DNA from: Candidatus Latescibacterota bacterium
Lineage (GTDB): Bacteria > Latescibacterota > UBA2968 > UBA8231
Direction of reading: 5' to 3'
Assembly (NCBI GenBank): GCA_022820485.1
Contig: JAJEFJ010000048.1
Coordinates: 55,889 to 119,888, forward strand
DNA length: 64,000 nucleotides
Position numbers and translations under genes: made by a program. The notes beneath the pieces were generated by a model that ran no database searches, had not been told where the DNA came from, and saw nothing but the letters and a program-made list of their open reading frames with translations. Positions 8,810 to 17,036 of this stretch are shown one piece after another; position 1 is the stretch's first letter; each line of letters opens with the position of its first letter.

Positions 8810-9520
8810 TCAAAACGTCAGATGGGTCTTAATACTTTCATCCGACAACTCGTCGGCCGTCCCCTGCAACAGGATGCTGCCTCGGTCCATCAGAAAGAAG
8901 TGATCGGCGATCTGCCGCGCGAAGTCGAAGTACTGCTCGACCAAGACGATGGCGAACTCGCCCCGCTCCTTGAGTTGGAGCAACACCTTTTCTATCTCCA
9001 AAATGATCGACGGTTGGATCCCTTCGGTCGGCTCGTCCAGCATCAGGACCTTGGGTTCGCCGACCAGCGCCCGGGCAATGGCCAACTGCTGTTGCTGTCC
9101 ACCGCTCAAATTGCCGCCCATCCGCTCCTGCATCTCCGCCAACACCGGAAACAGCGCGAACAGTTCCTCGGGCACCTCGCCACCGCCAGCGCGCGCCTGC
9201 AAGCCGATCTCCAAGTTTTCCCGCACTGTTAGCTGCGGAAAAATCTCGCGGCCCTGCGGCACGTACCCCAACCCCCGTCGAGTGCGCTTGTCAGCCGTCA
9301 GCGCAGTGACGTCCTCGCCGGCAAAAAACACCCTGCCTTTACTCGGCGTCAACAACCCCATGATCGCCTTGAGCAGCGTCGTCTTGCCAACGCCATTGCG
9401 CCCCATCACCGCCACAATCGAGCCGCCGGGAACCTGCAAGCTAATATCCCGCAAGATGCGGCTACCCCCGTAGTGGACATCCAACTCCTCCACCGCCAGC
9501 GTGGTCTCAGCCGACTGCAC
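8810..9520 (-). CDS. urtE: Urea ABC transporter ATP-binding protein UrtE
   Basis: Second ATPase of the urea importer, 236 residues. The frame is open from TTG 9562, but GTG 9520 has GGGAGGAG just before it and gives the usual UrtE length and N-terminus (VEELDVHYGGSRILRDISL), so 9520 is chosen. Motifs: Walker A GRNGVGKTTLL, signature NLSGGQQQQLAIARAL, Walker B KVLMLDEPTEGIQPS. The start overlaps the end of urtD by 14 bases. In LivF/UrtE-type proteins the residue after Walker B and the VEQ in the switch region are characteristic; both are present. Confidence 0.95.
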   Translation of the reverse strand: MQSAETTLAVEELDVHYGGSRILRDISLQVPGGSIVAVMGRNGVGKTTLLKAIMGLLTPSKGRVFFAGEDVTALTADKRTRRGLGYVPQGREIFPQLTVRENLEIGLQARAGGGEVPEELFALFPVLAEMQERMGGNLSGGQQQQLAIARALVGEPKVLMLDEPTEGIQPSIILEIEKVLLQLKERGEFAIVLVEQYFDFARQIADHFFLMDRGSILLQGTADELSDESIKTHLTF

Positions 9521-10271
9521 TGCGCTCCTCCCGTTCCATAGCCGTTCCCAGATAGCACTCAATGACGCGCGGGTCGTTCTGCACCGCTTCCATCGGCCCT
9601 TCGACTAAAATTCTGCCCTCGTGTAGCACCGTGACCTTGCGGGCGATTTGCCGCACGAATTCCATGTCGTGCTCAATGACAATCAGGGCGTGATCCTCGG
9701 CCAGTCCCTGGAGAATCTCCCCGGTGCGGAAAGTCTCCTCGTCGGTCATACCTGCCGCTGGCTCATCCACTAAGAAGAGCGTGGGATCCTGCAAGATGAC
9801 CATGGCGATCTCCAACCACTGCTTCTGACCGTGTGACAGAGTACCGGCGACCTCGTCGAGCGCATCCTCCAGCCCCGTGCGCTCGGCCACCTCCTCAATC
9901 CGGCGGCGCTCGGCCGCTTGGAGCCGATAAAACAGCGAGGCAAAGACGCCGCGATTAGCCTTCACAGCCAGCATCAGATTGTCAGCGACGGTCAGCGAAG
10001 TAAAAACTGTCGGTGCCTGAAACTTGCGACCCACTCCGAGATCGACGATCTCGTCCTCGCTCAGCTTGGTCAGGTCTTGATCCTTGAAATAGGCGTGCCC
10101 AACGTCGGGCCGCGCCCGGCCACAGAGCACGTCGAGCAGGGTCGTCTTGCCCGCGCCATTGGGGCCGATGACCACCCGTAGCTCGTTTTGGGCGACCTCA
10201 AAAATGTCGATATCCAGCGCCTTGAAGCCGTCGAACGACACACTCAACTTTTGCACGTATAGATTGTCCAT
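9507..10271 (-). CDS. urtD: Urea ABC transporter ATP-binding protein UrtD
   Basis: First ATPase of the urea importer, 254 residues, from ATG 10271. Motifs: Walker [15 protein letters not shown], the LivG-type GVGRKFQAPTVFTSLTVADN, signature LSHGQKQWLEIAM (the SHGQ/QW form is typical of UrtD), Walker B LFLVDEPAAGM and the histidine in VIEHDMEFVRQIA. It pairs with UrtE to power transport through UrtB-UrtC. It lies 13 bases after urtC, and urtE overlaps its end. Confidence 0.96.
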   Translation of the reverse strand: MDNLYVQKLSVSFDGFKALDIDIFEVAQNELRVVIGPNGAGKTTLLDVLCGRARPDVGHAYFKDQDLTKLSEDEIVDLGVGRKFQAPTVFTSLTVADNLMLAVKANRGVFASLFYRLQAAERRRIEEVAERTGLEDALDEVAGTLSHGQKQWLEIAMVILQDPTLFLVDEPAAGMTDEETFRTGEILQGLAEDHALIVIEHDMEFVRQIARKVTVLHEGRILVEGPMEAVQNDPRVIECYLGTAMEREERSAVG

Positions 10272-10284
10272 CGCCCAACTCTCG

Positions 10285-11343
10285 TTACGCGGTCACTAGT
10301 CTCCGACGCAAGCGCCCGACTATGCCAGCGACGCCCTCGGGAAAGAACAGCACCACCCCGACAAAGAGCGCACCGAGAAAGTAGAGCCAAGTGCCGGGGA
10401 ACGCGCCGGTGAGAAAGCTGTAGAGCAAGTTGACTAGCACGGCCCCGACGATCGCGCCCACCAACGTCCCCCGACCGCCGACCGCGGTCCACACTACGAT
10501 TTCAATCGAAGCCTGCACGTCCATGCGCCCCGGCGTGATAATGCCGGTCTGCGGCACGTAGAGCATCCCCCCCAAGCCCGCCAAGGCGCTAGCGACGACA
10601 AAGACGAAGAGCTTGTAGCGGGTGATGTGGTAGCCGATAAAGCGCAAGCGGTGCTCGCTGTCGCGGATGGCCACTAGCAATTTGCCCAATTTGGAGCCGA
10701 CGATATAGCGGCAAAGATAATACGCCCCCACCAGCGCCGCACACGCCACCACGTAGAGCCCGCGCTTGGTCGCTGGCTCGGCCAATTCAAAGCCCAGCAG
10801 CGTCTTGAAATCCGTCAGCCCGTTGGTCCCTCCCAACATGGTCTCGTTGCGCAAGAAAAGTAGCCACATCGCCAGCGCCAGCGCCTGAGTGATAATGGCC
10901 AAATACACGCCCTTGATGCGGCTGCGAAAGGCGAGGAAACCAAAGACCAGCGCCGCCAATCCCGGCACCAGCAGCCCGAGGATTAAGGTCAGCGGCAGGC
11001 TGTGGAACGGCTCCCAAAAAAGCGGCAACTCCTCGACCCGATTCCAAACCATAAAGTCGGGCAACGTGCTGCCGTACACGCCCTTCGTCCCCGTCTTGAG
11101 CAGCATGTGCATGCCGATGGCATAGCCGCCCAAACAAAAGAAAAACGCCTGACACAGCGACAGAATGCCGGTAAATCCCCAAATCAGGTCCATCCCAAGG
11201 GCGACGATGGCGAAACAAAAATAGCGCCCCCACAGGTTCAGAGTCGTATCGGCAACTAAACCCAGATAGTTGAGCAGCGGGACTAGCACCCCAAAAAAGG
11301 CGAACAGCGAACCAGCGACGATGTGGTGCCTAGATGCGCTCAC
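10285..11343 (-). CDS. urtC: Urea ABC transporter permease UrtC
   Basis: LivM-type inner-membrane permease, 352 residues with about nine hydrophobic segments. The start is GTG 11343, overlapping the urtB stop as GTGA. Characteristic stretches are GRYFCFAIVALGMDLIWGFT near the start, the family core GLTDFKTLLGF and the loop IRDSEHRLRFIGYHITRYKL. The last part (GRGTLVGAIVGAVLVNLLYS, then FLGALFVGVVLFFPEGVAGI) matches the C-terminus of UrtC/LivM. It forms the transmembrane pore with UrtB. Confidence 0.96.
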   Translation of the reverse strand: MSASRHHIVAGSLFAFFGVLVPLLNYLGLVADTTLNLWGRYFCFAIVALGMDLIWGFTGILSLCQAFFFCLGGYAIGMHMLLKTGTKGVYGSTLPDFMVWNRVEELPLFWEPFHSLPLTLILGLLVPGLAALVFGFLAFRSRIKGVYLAIITQALALAMWLLFLRNETMLGGTNGLTDFKTLLGFELAEPATKRGLYVVACAALVGAYYLCRYIVGSKLGKLLVAIRDSEHRLRFIGYHITRYKLFVFVVASALAGLGGMLYVPQTGIITPGRMDVQASIEIVVWTAVGGRGTLVGAIVGAVLVNLLYSFLTGAFPGTWLYFLGALFVGVVLFFPEGVAGIVGRLRRRLVTA

Positions 11344-13019
11344 AGTTCCGCGCTCCGTCCTTTGGCAGGGAAGAGGCCGGTCGGACGCGATTGCAAGAAG
11401 ACGATGATTAAGCCCAACAGAATTACCTTGCCGTACACGGCTTCAAAGAGCGGTTCGAGCATCTTGTTGAAAATGCCGATCCCCAGCCCGGCGCTGATCG
11501 TGCCTAGCAGCTTGCCGACCCCGCCGGTGACAACCACGAGAAATGAATCGACGATGTAGGTCTGGCCCATGTTGGGCACGACATTGCCCACCAAGGTCAT
11601 CGCCCAACCGGCGACCCCGGCAATCCCCGTGCCCAGGGCAAAAGCCATAGAGTCAATGCGCCGCACGGGCACCCCAACGCAGGCGCTCATCTCCCGATTT
11701 TGGGTCGTGGCCCGAAGCTTGAGCCCAAAGCGCGTGCGAAAGAAAAGCGCCAACAGCATCCCGACGATCGCCGCAGCCAGCGCCATGATAAACATGCGGT
11801 TATAGGGCAACACCACCTGGGGAGCCATCTCCCAGCCACCGCTTAGAAGCTGCGGCAACTTCACTGCCGTCAAATCGCCAAAGATGCTGCGCGCCGCCTG
11901 AATCAGTACCAGACTGATGCCCCAAGTAGCCAGCAGGCTTTCGAGAGGGCGGCTGTATAGTCGGCATATAATCGACGCCTCCAACAGGAATCCAACGCCG
12001 CCAGCGACCAAGAAAGCAAGCGGAAAGGAGATAGCAAAAAACAGATCGCCGTACTCCGGCGGCAGCACGCCCAAGCACAGGTTTTGCACCACAAAAGTGG
12101 TGTAGGCGCCGATCATCATAAACTCGCCGTGCGCCATGTTAATCACCCCCATCTGGCCGTAGATGATCGCCAACCCCAGCGACATCAAGACCAGGATGGA
12201 TCCCAGACTCAGACCGATAAAAATCGTCTGCACCGCCTGCATGGAGGAACTAAAACGCCGCAAGCTAGTCAGGGCCGCTGCCGCCTGCTCCCGTACCCGC
12301 GTGTCAGGTTCGGCGAAAACCCCGGACTCGTCCGTACTCAAAAGTCTCTCTAGCACAGGTATGGCCAACGGACTGCGCAGTTCCCCCAATGCAACCACCG
12401 CCTGCAAGCGCACCTCCGCCTCCGCGTCGGCCAACTGCAGCTTGGCCAACGACACCCGCTTCAACCGCCGTATCGACCCGTCCGTCTCTTCTTCAATGGA
12501 ACGGCGCAACGCCGGGATTGCGGTTGCATTTCCTTTATTACCGATATTTTCAGCAGCAATCCGCCGTTTATCCGCATCCGAGTGGAAGAGTTCCATCTGC
12601 AGCAAATAGGGCTGGATCAGCGCCCTAATTTTCCGATTGCTCTCGACCTCCTCTATATCGTAGAGCGAGACCTTGACCTGCTCACCATCCTCGCCGAGGA
12701 TAGGCACGCGCTCGGGATAGGCCGTAAAGAGCGGTACTATCGAATCGCCGTACTCGTCCATTTCCTCATCGCCAATAAGCACCAAGCCACTCTGTACTTC
12801 GCGTTCGCTCCAGCGATAGACTTCTCCGCTGAACAGCCCCCGCATCAATGCGTAATGCGCTTGGTCGTAGCGGGCAGCCAAGTCGGTCACGGCCTGTTGG
12901 ATCTCCTCGTCATCACCGCTGACCAGCCGCGCAAACTGCTCCTCGTCCCATGTGTCAGCCCCCGCCGCTCCAGCCGCGAAGACCCACACCGCCAGTATCT
13001 TTAGAACCCGTTGTCTCAT
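11340..13019 (-). CDS. urtB: Urea ABC transporter permease UrtB with N-terminal extension
   Basis: LivH-type permease, 559 residues, start at ATG 13019. The permease proper begins near residue 255 (GLSLGSILVLMSLGLAIIYG, MGVINMAHGEFMMIGAYTTF) and continues through the LRATTQNREMSACVGVPVRR loop. The first 20 residues are a signal-like helix (VLKILAVWVFAAGAAGA). Residues 25-240 contain short HEAT-like helical repeats (LQAVVALGELRSPLAIPVLE). An extended N-terminus is a known feature of UrtB compared with LivH, and the extension probably lies in the periplasm, where it could touch UrtA. Its stop overlaps the urtC start. The gap of about 115 bases to the porin holds a long inverted repeat. Confidence 0.95.
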   Translation of the reverse strand: MRQRVLKILAVWVFAAGAAGADTWDEEQFARLVSGDDEEIQQAVTDLAARYDQAHYALMRGLFSGEVYRWSEREVQSGLVLIGDEEMDEYGDSIVPLFTAYPERVPILGEDGEQVKVSLYDIEEVESNRKIRALIQPYLLQMELFHSDADKRRIAAENIGNKGNATAIPALRRSIEEETDGSIRRLKRVSLAKLQLADAEAEVRLQAVVALGELRSPLAIPVLERLLSTDESGVFAEPDTRVREQAAAALTSLRRFSSSMQAVQTIFIGLSLGSILVLMSLGLAIIYGQMGVINMAHGEFMMIGAYTTFVVQNLCLGVLPPEYGDLFFAISFPLAFLVAGGVGFLLEASIICRLYSRPLESLLATWGISLVLIQAARSIFGDLTAVKLPQLLSGGWEMAPQVVLPYNRMFIMALAAAIVGMLLALFFRTRFGLKLRATTQNREMSACVGVPVRRIDSMAFALGTGIAGVAGWAMTLVGNVVPNMGQTYIVDSFLVVVTGGVGKLLGTISAGLGIGIFNKMLEPLFEAVYGKVILLGLIIVFLQSRPTGLFPAKGRSAEL

Positions 13020-13048
13020 TGGCAAAATTGAACTCCGCCCCGTAAAAC

Positions 13049-13130
13049 GGAGCGGAGACGGCCTAATTACCATGTACCTTTACCTTTTACCGTACCAATC
13101 GCTAAACTACTGAGCGGCCGTCTCCGCTCC
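13049..13130. repeat. Inverted repeat between the porin gene and urtB
   Basis: Perfect 15-bp arms at 13049-13063 (GGAGCGGAGACGGCC) and 13116-13130 (GGCCGTCTCCGCTCC) enclose about 50 bases of AT-richer sequence. This almost fills the gap between the porin stop (minus strand) and urtB. It could be a transcript hairpin limiting read-through or a mobile palindromic element. Confidence 0.75.
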
Positions 13131-13136
13131 ACCCAC

Positions 13137-14036
13137 CTAAAACGTTAGCAGCGACTCCAACGCAATTTGCGTCACCGCATCGGCGTCGCCCACTGTGAGC
13201 ATTTTCACTTCAGCCACCAGACCCCAGTTATCCGAGATGGCGTAACTCGGGGCAATAGTGATCTCGCTCGTTTCGTCGTCCTCGCCGCCACCAATCGGAG
13301 TCCACGCGATAGCTGAGTACCGGGCCGTTACGCCGACCTGATCGCTCAGGCCGTAATTGACCATCCCGAGATACCCCAATCCCGACTCATACGCACCCCA
13401 ATCGCTCATTGAGTTCACCTCGGCAGCGACCGTCAGCGGCCCCGTCCCCAACATGCCCCAAACGTTGATCAAGGTCTGTTCGTCTTCCCTGGCCAACGCG
13501 GCTTTGGCCGTTACCCCTTCCACGGGCATCAAAGCAACCTGAGCCTCAAACCCCACGTCGCTCCCATCCCCCGAGAAATCGGTCTCCGCGCCATCCCACA
13601 CGCTGGAGACAACAGCCCCGTACAGGCCGAACATATCCGAGCCATAGGAGGCCGCGACCCCATTCTGATAGCCGCCATAGACCAGCGTAGCCGAGTACGA
13701 ATACTGATACATACCGGTGGGTTCGGCCGCTTCAAAGCCGGTGCAGCTAAGAAACTTGCCCACAGTAAGCGCCAAGCCCTCGCCAGTATCGTACGTGATA
13801 AAGGCCTGCTCTAGCTCGACCGGAGCGGTAGGCCCCAAGGCATTGACATCCGCCCGCATGGAGATCCCCTCCCCGAGGTCCGTCGAGACATCTAGCTCAA
13901 ACTGGTCCAGCGACATGCTCGCGTCCCCATCGTCGCTGAACACGCTCATATCGACAAACCCGGAGAATTCGACCTCAGCAGATACCGCTTGGGCGGCAAA
14001 AATCGCCAGTGCAAATGCTATAACTTTCTTGTTCAT
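13137..14036 (-). CDS. Outer-membrane beta-barrel porin within the urea operon
   Basis: A protein of 299 residues with a signal peptide (MNKKVIAFALAIFAAQAVSA). The mature chain begins with EVEFSGFVDMSVFSD and is built of alternating beta strands with many aromatic and glycine residues. It ends ALESLLTF, with the C-terminal Phe that outer-membrane proteins use for BAM insertion. About 14-16 amphipathic strands could be drawn. No exact family is recognised; it looks like the short porins annotated as outer membrane beta-barrel protein. It lies between urtA and urtB on the same strand. This placement suggests that it lets urea (or amides) through the outer membrane, similar to the FmdC porin next to amide/urea uptake genes in methylotrophs. 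That role is inference. Confidence 0.8.
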   Translation of the reverse strand: MNKKVIAFALAIFAAQAVSAEVEFSGFVDMSVFSDDGDASMSLDQFELDVSTDLGEGISMRADVNALGPTAPVELEQAFITYDTGEGLALTVGKFLSCTGFEAAEPTGMYQYSYSATLVYGGYQNGVAASYGSDMFGLYGAVVSSVWDGAETDFSGDGSDVGFEAQVALMPVEGVTAKAALAREDEQTLINVWGMLGTGPLTVAAEVNSMSDWGAYESGLGYLGMVNYGLSDQVGVTARYSAIAWTPIGGGEDDETSEITIAPSYAISDNWGLVAEVKMLTVGDADAVTQIALESLLTF

Positions 14037-14061
14037 GTTTGCGTCCTTCTGCGCTAGGTTG

Positions 14062-14081
14062 GGGCGACCGACCGGTCGCCC
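14062..14081. repeat. Palindromic repeat after urtA
   Basis: GGGCGACCG and CGGTCGCCC are perfect 9-bp arms with AC between them. The core equals that of the palindrome at 47720-47751. It lies between the urtA stop and the porin start, where the transcript could fold into a hairpin that lets urtA be expressed more strongly than the genes behind it. Confidence 0.8.
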
Positions 14082-14084
14082 TTA

Positions 14085-15359
14085 CTATTCTAGGGTATAG
14101 GTGCCCATGTAATTGACGTGGTCGCAATCCTTGTCGGCGCTGGTGATATCGTCCCACGGATCAGGGGCCACTAGGCCATCCGACTCATAGACGATCTTGA
14201 ACTGGCCGTTCTTTTTGATCTCGCCGATATAGACCGGCTTGTGCAGATGGTGATTGCGCTCGTCCATCATCACTTGGCCGCCCGGCGAGTCAAACGCCAG
14301 CCCATAGAGCGCCGGCCGCACCTTTTCCACGTCAAAGGAACCGGCCTTTTCGACCGCACCTTTCCACAGATAAACCCCGGTATAGGCCCAGAGAATCGGA
14401 TCGTCGGTGACGCGCTTTAGGCCGCCGGGCAAGCCGTTGGCCTCGCAGTATTTCTTAAAGCTCTTGACGAAATCCCGGTTTTCTTTGGTGGCGACGGACT
14501 GGAAGTAGTTCCAAGCCGCTAGATGGCCGACCAGAAACTCGGTATCCATCGCCCGCAGTTCGTCTTCAGCCACTGAAAAGGCCATAATCGGGCACATCGC
14601 CGAAGTCAGCCCTTGGTTGGCGAATTCCTTGTAGAAGGGCACGTTGGAATCGCCGTTGATCGTACTCAAGACCGCGGCCGTACCATCGGCGGCGAAACTC
14701 TTGATCTTCTGCACGATGGTCTGGTAATCCTGGTGGTGGAAGGGCGTGTACTCCTCCATGATATTCTCCTCGGGCACTCCTTGGTCGAGGAGATAGGCCC
14801 GCAGGATTTTGTTGGCTGTGCGCGGGAATACGTAGTCCGTGCCGAGCAGATAGAACTTCTCGTACCCGCCGCCTTCCTCGCTCATCAGATACTGGGCGGC
14901 CGGAATCAACTGCTGGTTGGGAGTAGCCCCTGTATAAATGATATTGCGCGAACACTCCTCGCCCTCGTACTGGACCGGATAGAACAGCAGCCCGCTGTTT
15001 TCTTCAAAAACCGGCAACACCGACTTGCGCGACACCGAGGTCCAGCATCCGAAGACGGACGCCACCTCGTGCTCTAGCAACAGTTCTTTGGACTTTTCGG
15101 CGAACAGGTCCCAGTCGGACGCCGGATCGACGACCACCGGCTCAATTTTACGGCCCAGTACGCCGCCGTTGGAATTGATTTCCTCGACCGCCATCAGCAC
15201 GGCGTCGCGTAGCGATACCTCCGAGATAGCCATCGTGCCGCTAAGCGAATGCAGGACGCCTATTTTGACCGACTCTTGCGCCTTCGCGCTCGAATGCGTT
15301 CCGACGACGCTCAGCCCTAAGGCGACAAATGCAATCCAGAACTTACTTAGTCTTCTCAT
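14085..15359 (-). CDS. urtA: Urea ABC transporter substrate-binding protein UrtA
   Basis: Periplasmic urea-binding protein, 424 residues. The start is ATG 15359 behind GGAGGGATTC, not the frame opening at 15545. The signal peptide (FWIAFVALGLSVVGTHSSAKA) is followed by QESVKIGVLHSLSGTMAISE, the classic N-terminus of the UrtA family. Further family markers are DPASDWDLFAEKSKELL, VFGCWTSVSRKSVLPVFE, PVQYEGEECSRNIIYTGA and, near the end, the IGEIKKNGQFKIVY strand. It captures urea and delivers it to UrtBC. The porin gene follows directly. Confidence 0.97.
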   Translation of the reverse strand: MRRLSKFWIAFVALGLSVVGTHSSAKAQESVKIGVLHSLSGTMAISEVSLRDAVLMAVEEINSNGGVLGRKIEPVVVDPASDWDLFAEKSKELLLEHEVASVFGCWTSVSRKSVLPVFEENSGLLFYPVQYEGEECSRNIIYTGATPNQQLIPAAQYLMSEEGGGYEKFYLLGTDYVFPRTANKILRAYLLDQGVPEENIMEEYTPFHHQDYQTIVQKIKSFAADGTAAVLSTINGDSNVPFYKEFANQGLTSAMCPIMAFSVAEDELRAMDTEFLVGHLAAWNYFQSVATKENRDFVKSFKKYCEANGLPGGLKRVTDDPILWAYTGVYLWKGAVEKAGSFDVEKVRPALYGLAFDSPGGQVMMDERNHHLHKPVYIGEIKKNGQFKIVYESDGLVAPDPWDDITSADKDCDHVNYMGTYTLE

Positions 15360-15515
15360 TGAATCCCTCCAAAAATTGAATTGTAGTGTTAAATGGCCTG
15401 AACGCACCGTTCCGGTAGTCCGCTCTGACCGGTTCCGCTCTCCTATCGCAAAAAGGATACCACAACGGCAGCCGCGGCAGTCCCCAGCCGGAGCAAAAGG
15501 GAACATTTTTGGTAA

Positions 15516-15540
15516 TATCTCTTTATGTCGCAAAGAGATA
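15516..15540. promoter_or_regulatory. Inverted repeat upstream of urtA, possible operator
   Basis: TATCTCTTT (15516-15524) and AAAGAGATA (15532-15540) are perfect 9-bp arms around a 7-base centre, about 160 bases upstream of the urtA start. A second perfect palindrome, GACATATATGTC, lies at 15655-15666. The 420-base gap 15360-15779 between ureD and urtA is unusually AT-rich (long T and A runs around 15540-15660), as expected for a promoter region. No gene is seen in it. Confidence 0.4.
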
Positions 15541-15779
15541 CGCAATTTGTAATTTTATTTATTTTTCTTACGTAAATGGCATTTTTGGCGGTTTGGTCGT
15601 TTAGTTTTCCGAATCATATTACGACAAAAATGTATTTTCATAGATTTCAACACAGACATATATGTCGTTTTTAGGCACCTTGTGGTGGAACCAATTCACT
15701 CTTCGCAGCACTCTGCGGCTAGGGCGAACAGCGAAAAAGGACAATTATGTAATGTTTTGTGGATTTGGTACTGAAGAGA

Positions 15780-16622
15780 TCAATACTTTCGGCGCAGTGG
15801 ATTTTCGCCTAGGACTTGGGGCAGCGATACGGCCGTGGCGAGCGCGTGCAAGACTTCCGCTAGATCGCCATTGGTGCGCCCCAATGCGCGGAGCGCGAGC
15901 ACTCCGGGACGAGGTTCGGCGAGCGAAACCAGAGCTGCCTTGCTAGTCCCGCGCGTCCGCTGACCAGTGAGCATCGGCACCAAATCACGACGCAGTACTT
16001 CCTCGACGGCGGAGCGCACGGGGTCGCCGACGATAAAGGCATTGGCGAATGCCATGTATTGACCAAAAGCCCCAACGCGGTCGGGGGTCTGCTGCTTGGG
16101 CTGCAAACGCAAGCGTTCGACCAACACCAGTTCGTTTTCCAAGTAGATGGAAATATTAGATGTATAAGAGCTGTAGTGAAACTGCTCGCCTCGTTCGCCG
16201 CGGCCGGCAGTGCCTCCATCGAGCAAGACTAGCGAGGCTCCCGCGTCTAGCTGCCAGACCTGCTCCTGCACAAAGACGCTGTCGGCATAGGGCACCACCG
16301 GGTCGGGCAGCGATACGACGCAAGCGCCTGCTTCGATGCGCCCGGCCAGTTCCTGCCGTGCGACCTGACCATCGGTAGCCTTGTACACTTTGGTAAAGGC
16401 CTGCGTGCCCAAAAAGAGCTTGGCTTCCCGACCGCAGCGCACGCGCAGCCGGGGGCAATCGCCAGCGACCAAACCGCCGCCATAGCTCGAAAGCACGGCC
16501 GTGCTGTAATCGGCCTTGACCTGGGGGCTGAGGATCTTCAACGGCGCAACGGCCAAGCAGGACGTCAACCGCGACCTTCCCCCGACGCGGTTCACTTCGA
16601 CAATAGACCAACCCTCGTCCAT
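15780..16622 (-). CDS. ureD: Urease accessory protein UreD
   Basis: UreD (UreH) binds apo-urease and passes nickel from UreG through UreF. The protein has 280 residues and starts at ATG 16622. Family features: SRLTSCLAVAPLKILSPQ, SSYGGGLVAGDCPRLRVRCG, LFLGTQAFTKVYKA, the LPDPVVPYADSVFVQEQVW segment and the typical QFHYSSYTSNISIYLENELV. It stands apart from ureF/ureG, upstream of urtA across a 420-base gap, on the same strand. It is therefore the most upstream gene of the urea locus and may have its own promoter or share one. Confidence 0.93.
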   Translation of the reverse strand: MDEGWSIVEVNRVGGRSRLTSCLAVAPLKILSPQVKADYSTAVLSSYGGGLVAGDCPRLRVRCGREAKLFLGTQAFTKVYKATDGQVARQELAGRIEAGACVVSLPDPVVPYADSVFVQEQVWQLDAGASLVLLDGGTAGRGERGEQFHYSSYTSNISIYLENELVLVERLRLQPKQQTPDRVGAFGQYMAFANAFIVGDPVRSAVEEVLRRDLVPMLTGQRTRGTSKAALVSLAEPRPGVLALRALGRTNGDLAEVLHALATAVSLPQVLGENPLRRKY

Positions 16623-16639
16623 ACCTATAGCATCTTGTT

Positions 16640-16786
16640 CTATTCTGCGTCCATCTGCAGATCATCAAATTCCGGCCTATCGGCCACCACGACCTTGGCT
16701 CCTTCGCGGGCCAATTCGAGACAAACACCCCGCCCAATGCCCGAACTCCCTCCGGTAACAACGGCGATGCGATCCGGTAAACGCAT
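16640..16786 (-). pseudogene. Truncated short-chain dehydrogenase (SDR) gene fragment
   Basis: From ATG 16786 the frame encodes 48 residues: [40 protein letters not shown], then DDLQMDAE and a stop. This is the N-terminus of a classical SDR with the cofactor motif TGGSSGIG, cut after the second strand. The catalytic SYK part (YxxxK) is absent, and ureD begins 17 bases downstream. The break coincides with a copy of the dispersed ATCTGCGTCC-type repeat at 16643-16662 (reading ...GCAGATGGACGCAGA on this strand). The rest was probably deleted when the repeat arrived or by recombination at it. Confidence 0.75.
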
Positions 16787-17036
16787 GGATTTTTCCGCCT
16801 GTTTGGCGCTTCATCTATCGCAGTTGGAAAGGGGACAAATTTGATGCGGCAGCAAATTGACTTTAACAACGCGATGGGTAACTTTAATTACATCTGTACG
16901 AGTTGGTCAAAATCGAGTGGTTGTCTATTGATCCACGCTCCGAGATAAGCCCTATCTGTTTGGTCGTACAAATAAGATAGGCGAAGGGGCACCATTGCTT
17001 AAAAAAGTCACACATCACGTTAAAGGAGCACACCCC

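Noticed and set aside
15675..15690. CACC-TTGT-GGTG as an NtrC binding site for urea genes
   Set aside because: The spacer is four bases instead of the five expected, and no -24/-12 promoter lies nearby.
15661..15946. Plus-strand frame of 94 codons upstream of ureD
   Set aside because: Its second half lies antisense in ureD, it lacks a good ribosome site and matches no family.
16980..17000. GGCACCATTGC as a sigma-54 promoter before the protease
   Set aside because: The distance between GG and GC is 9 bases, not 12.
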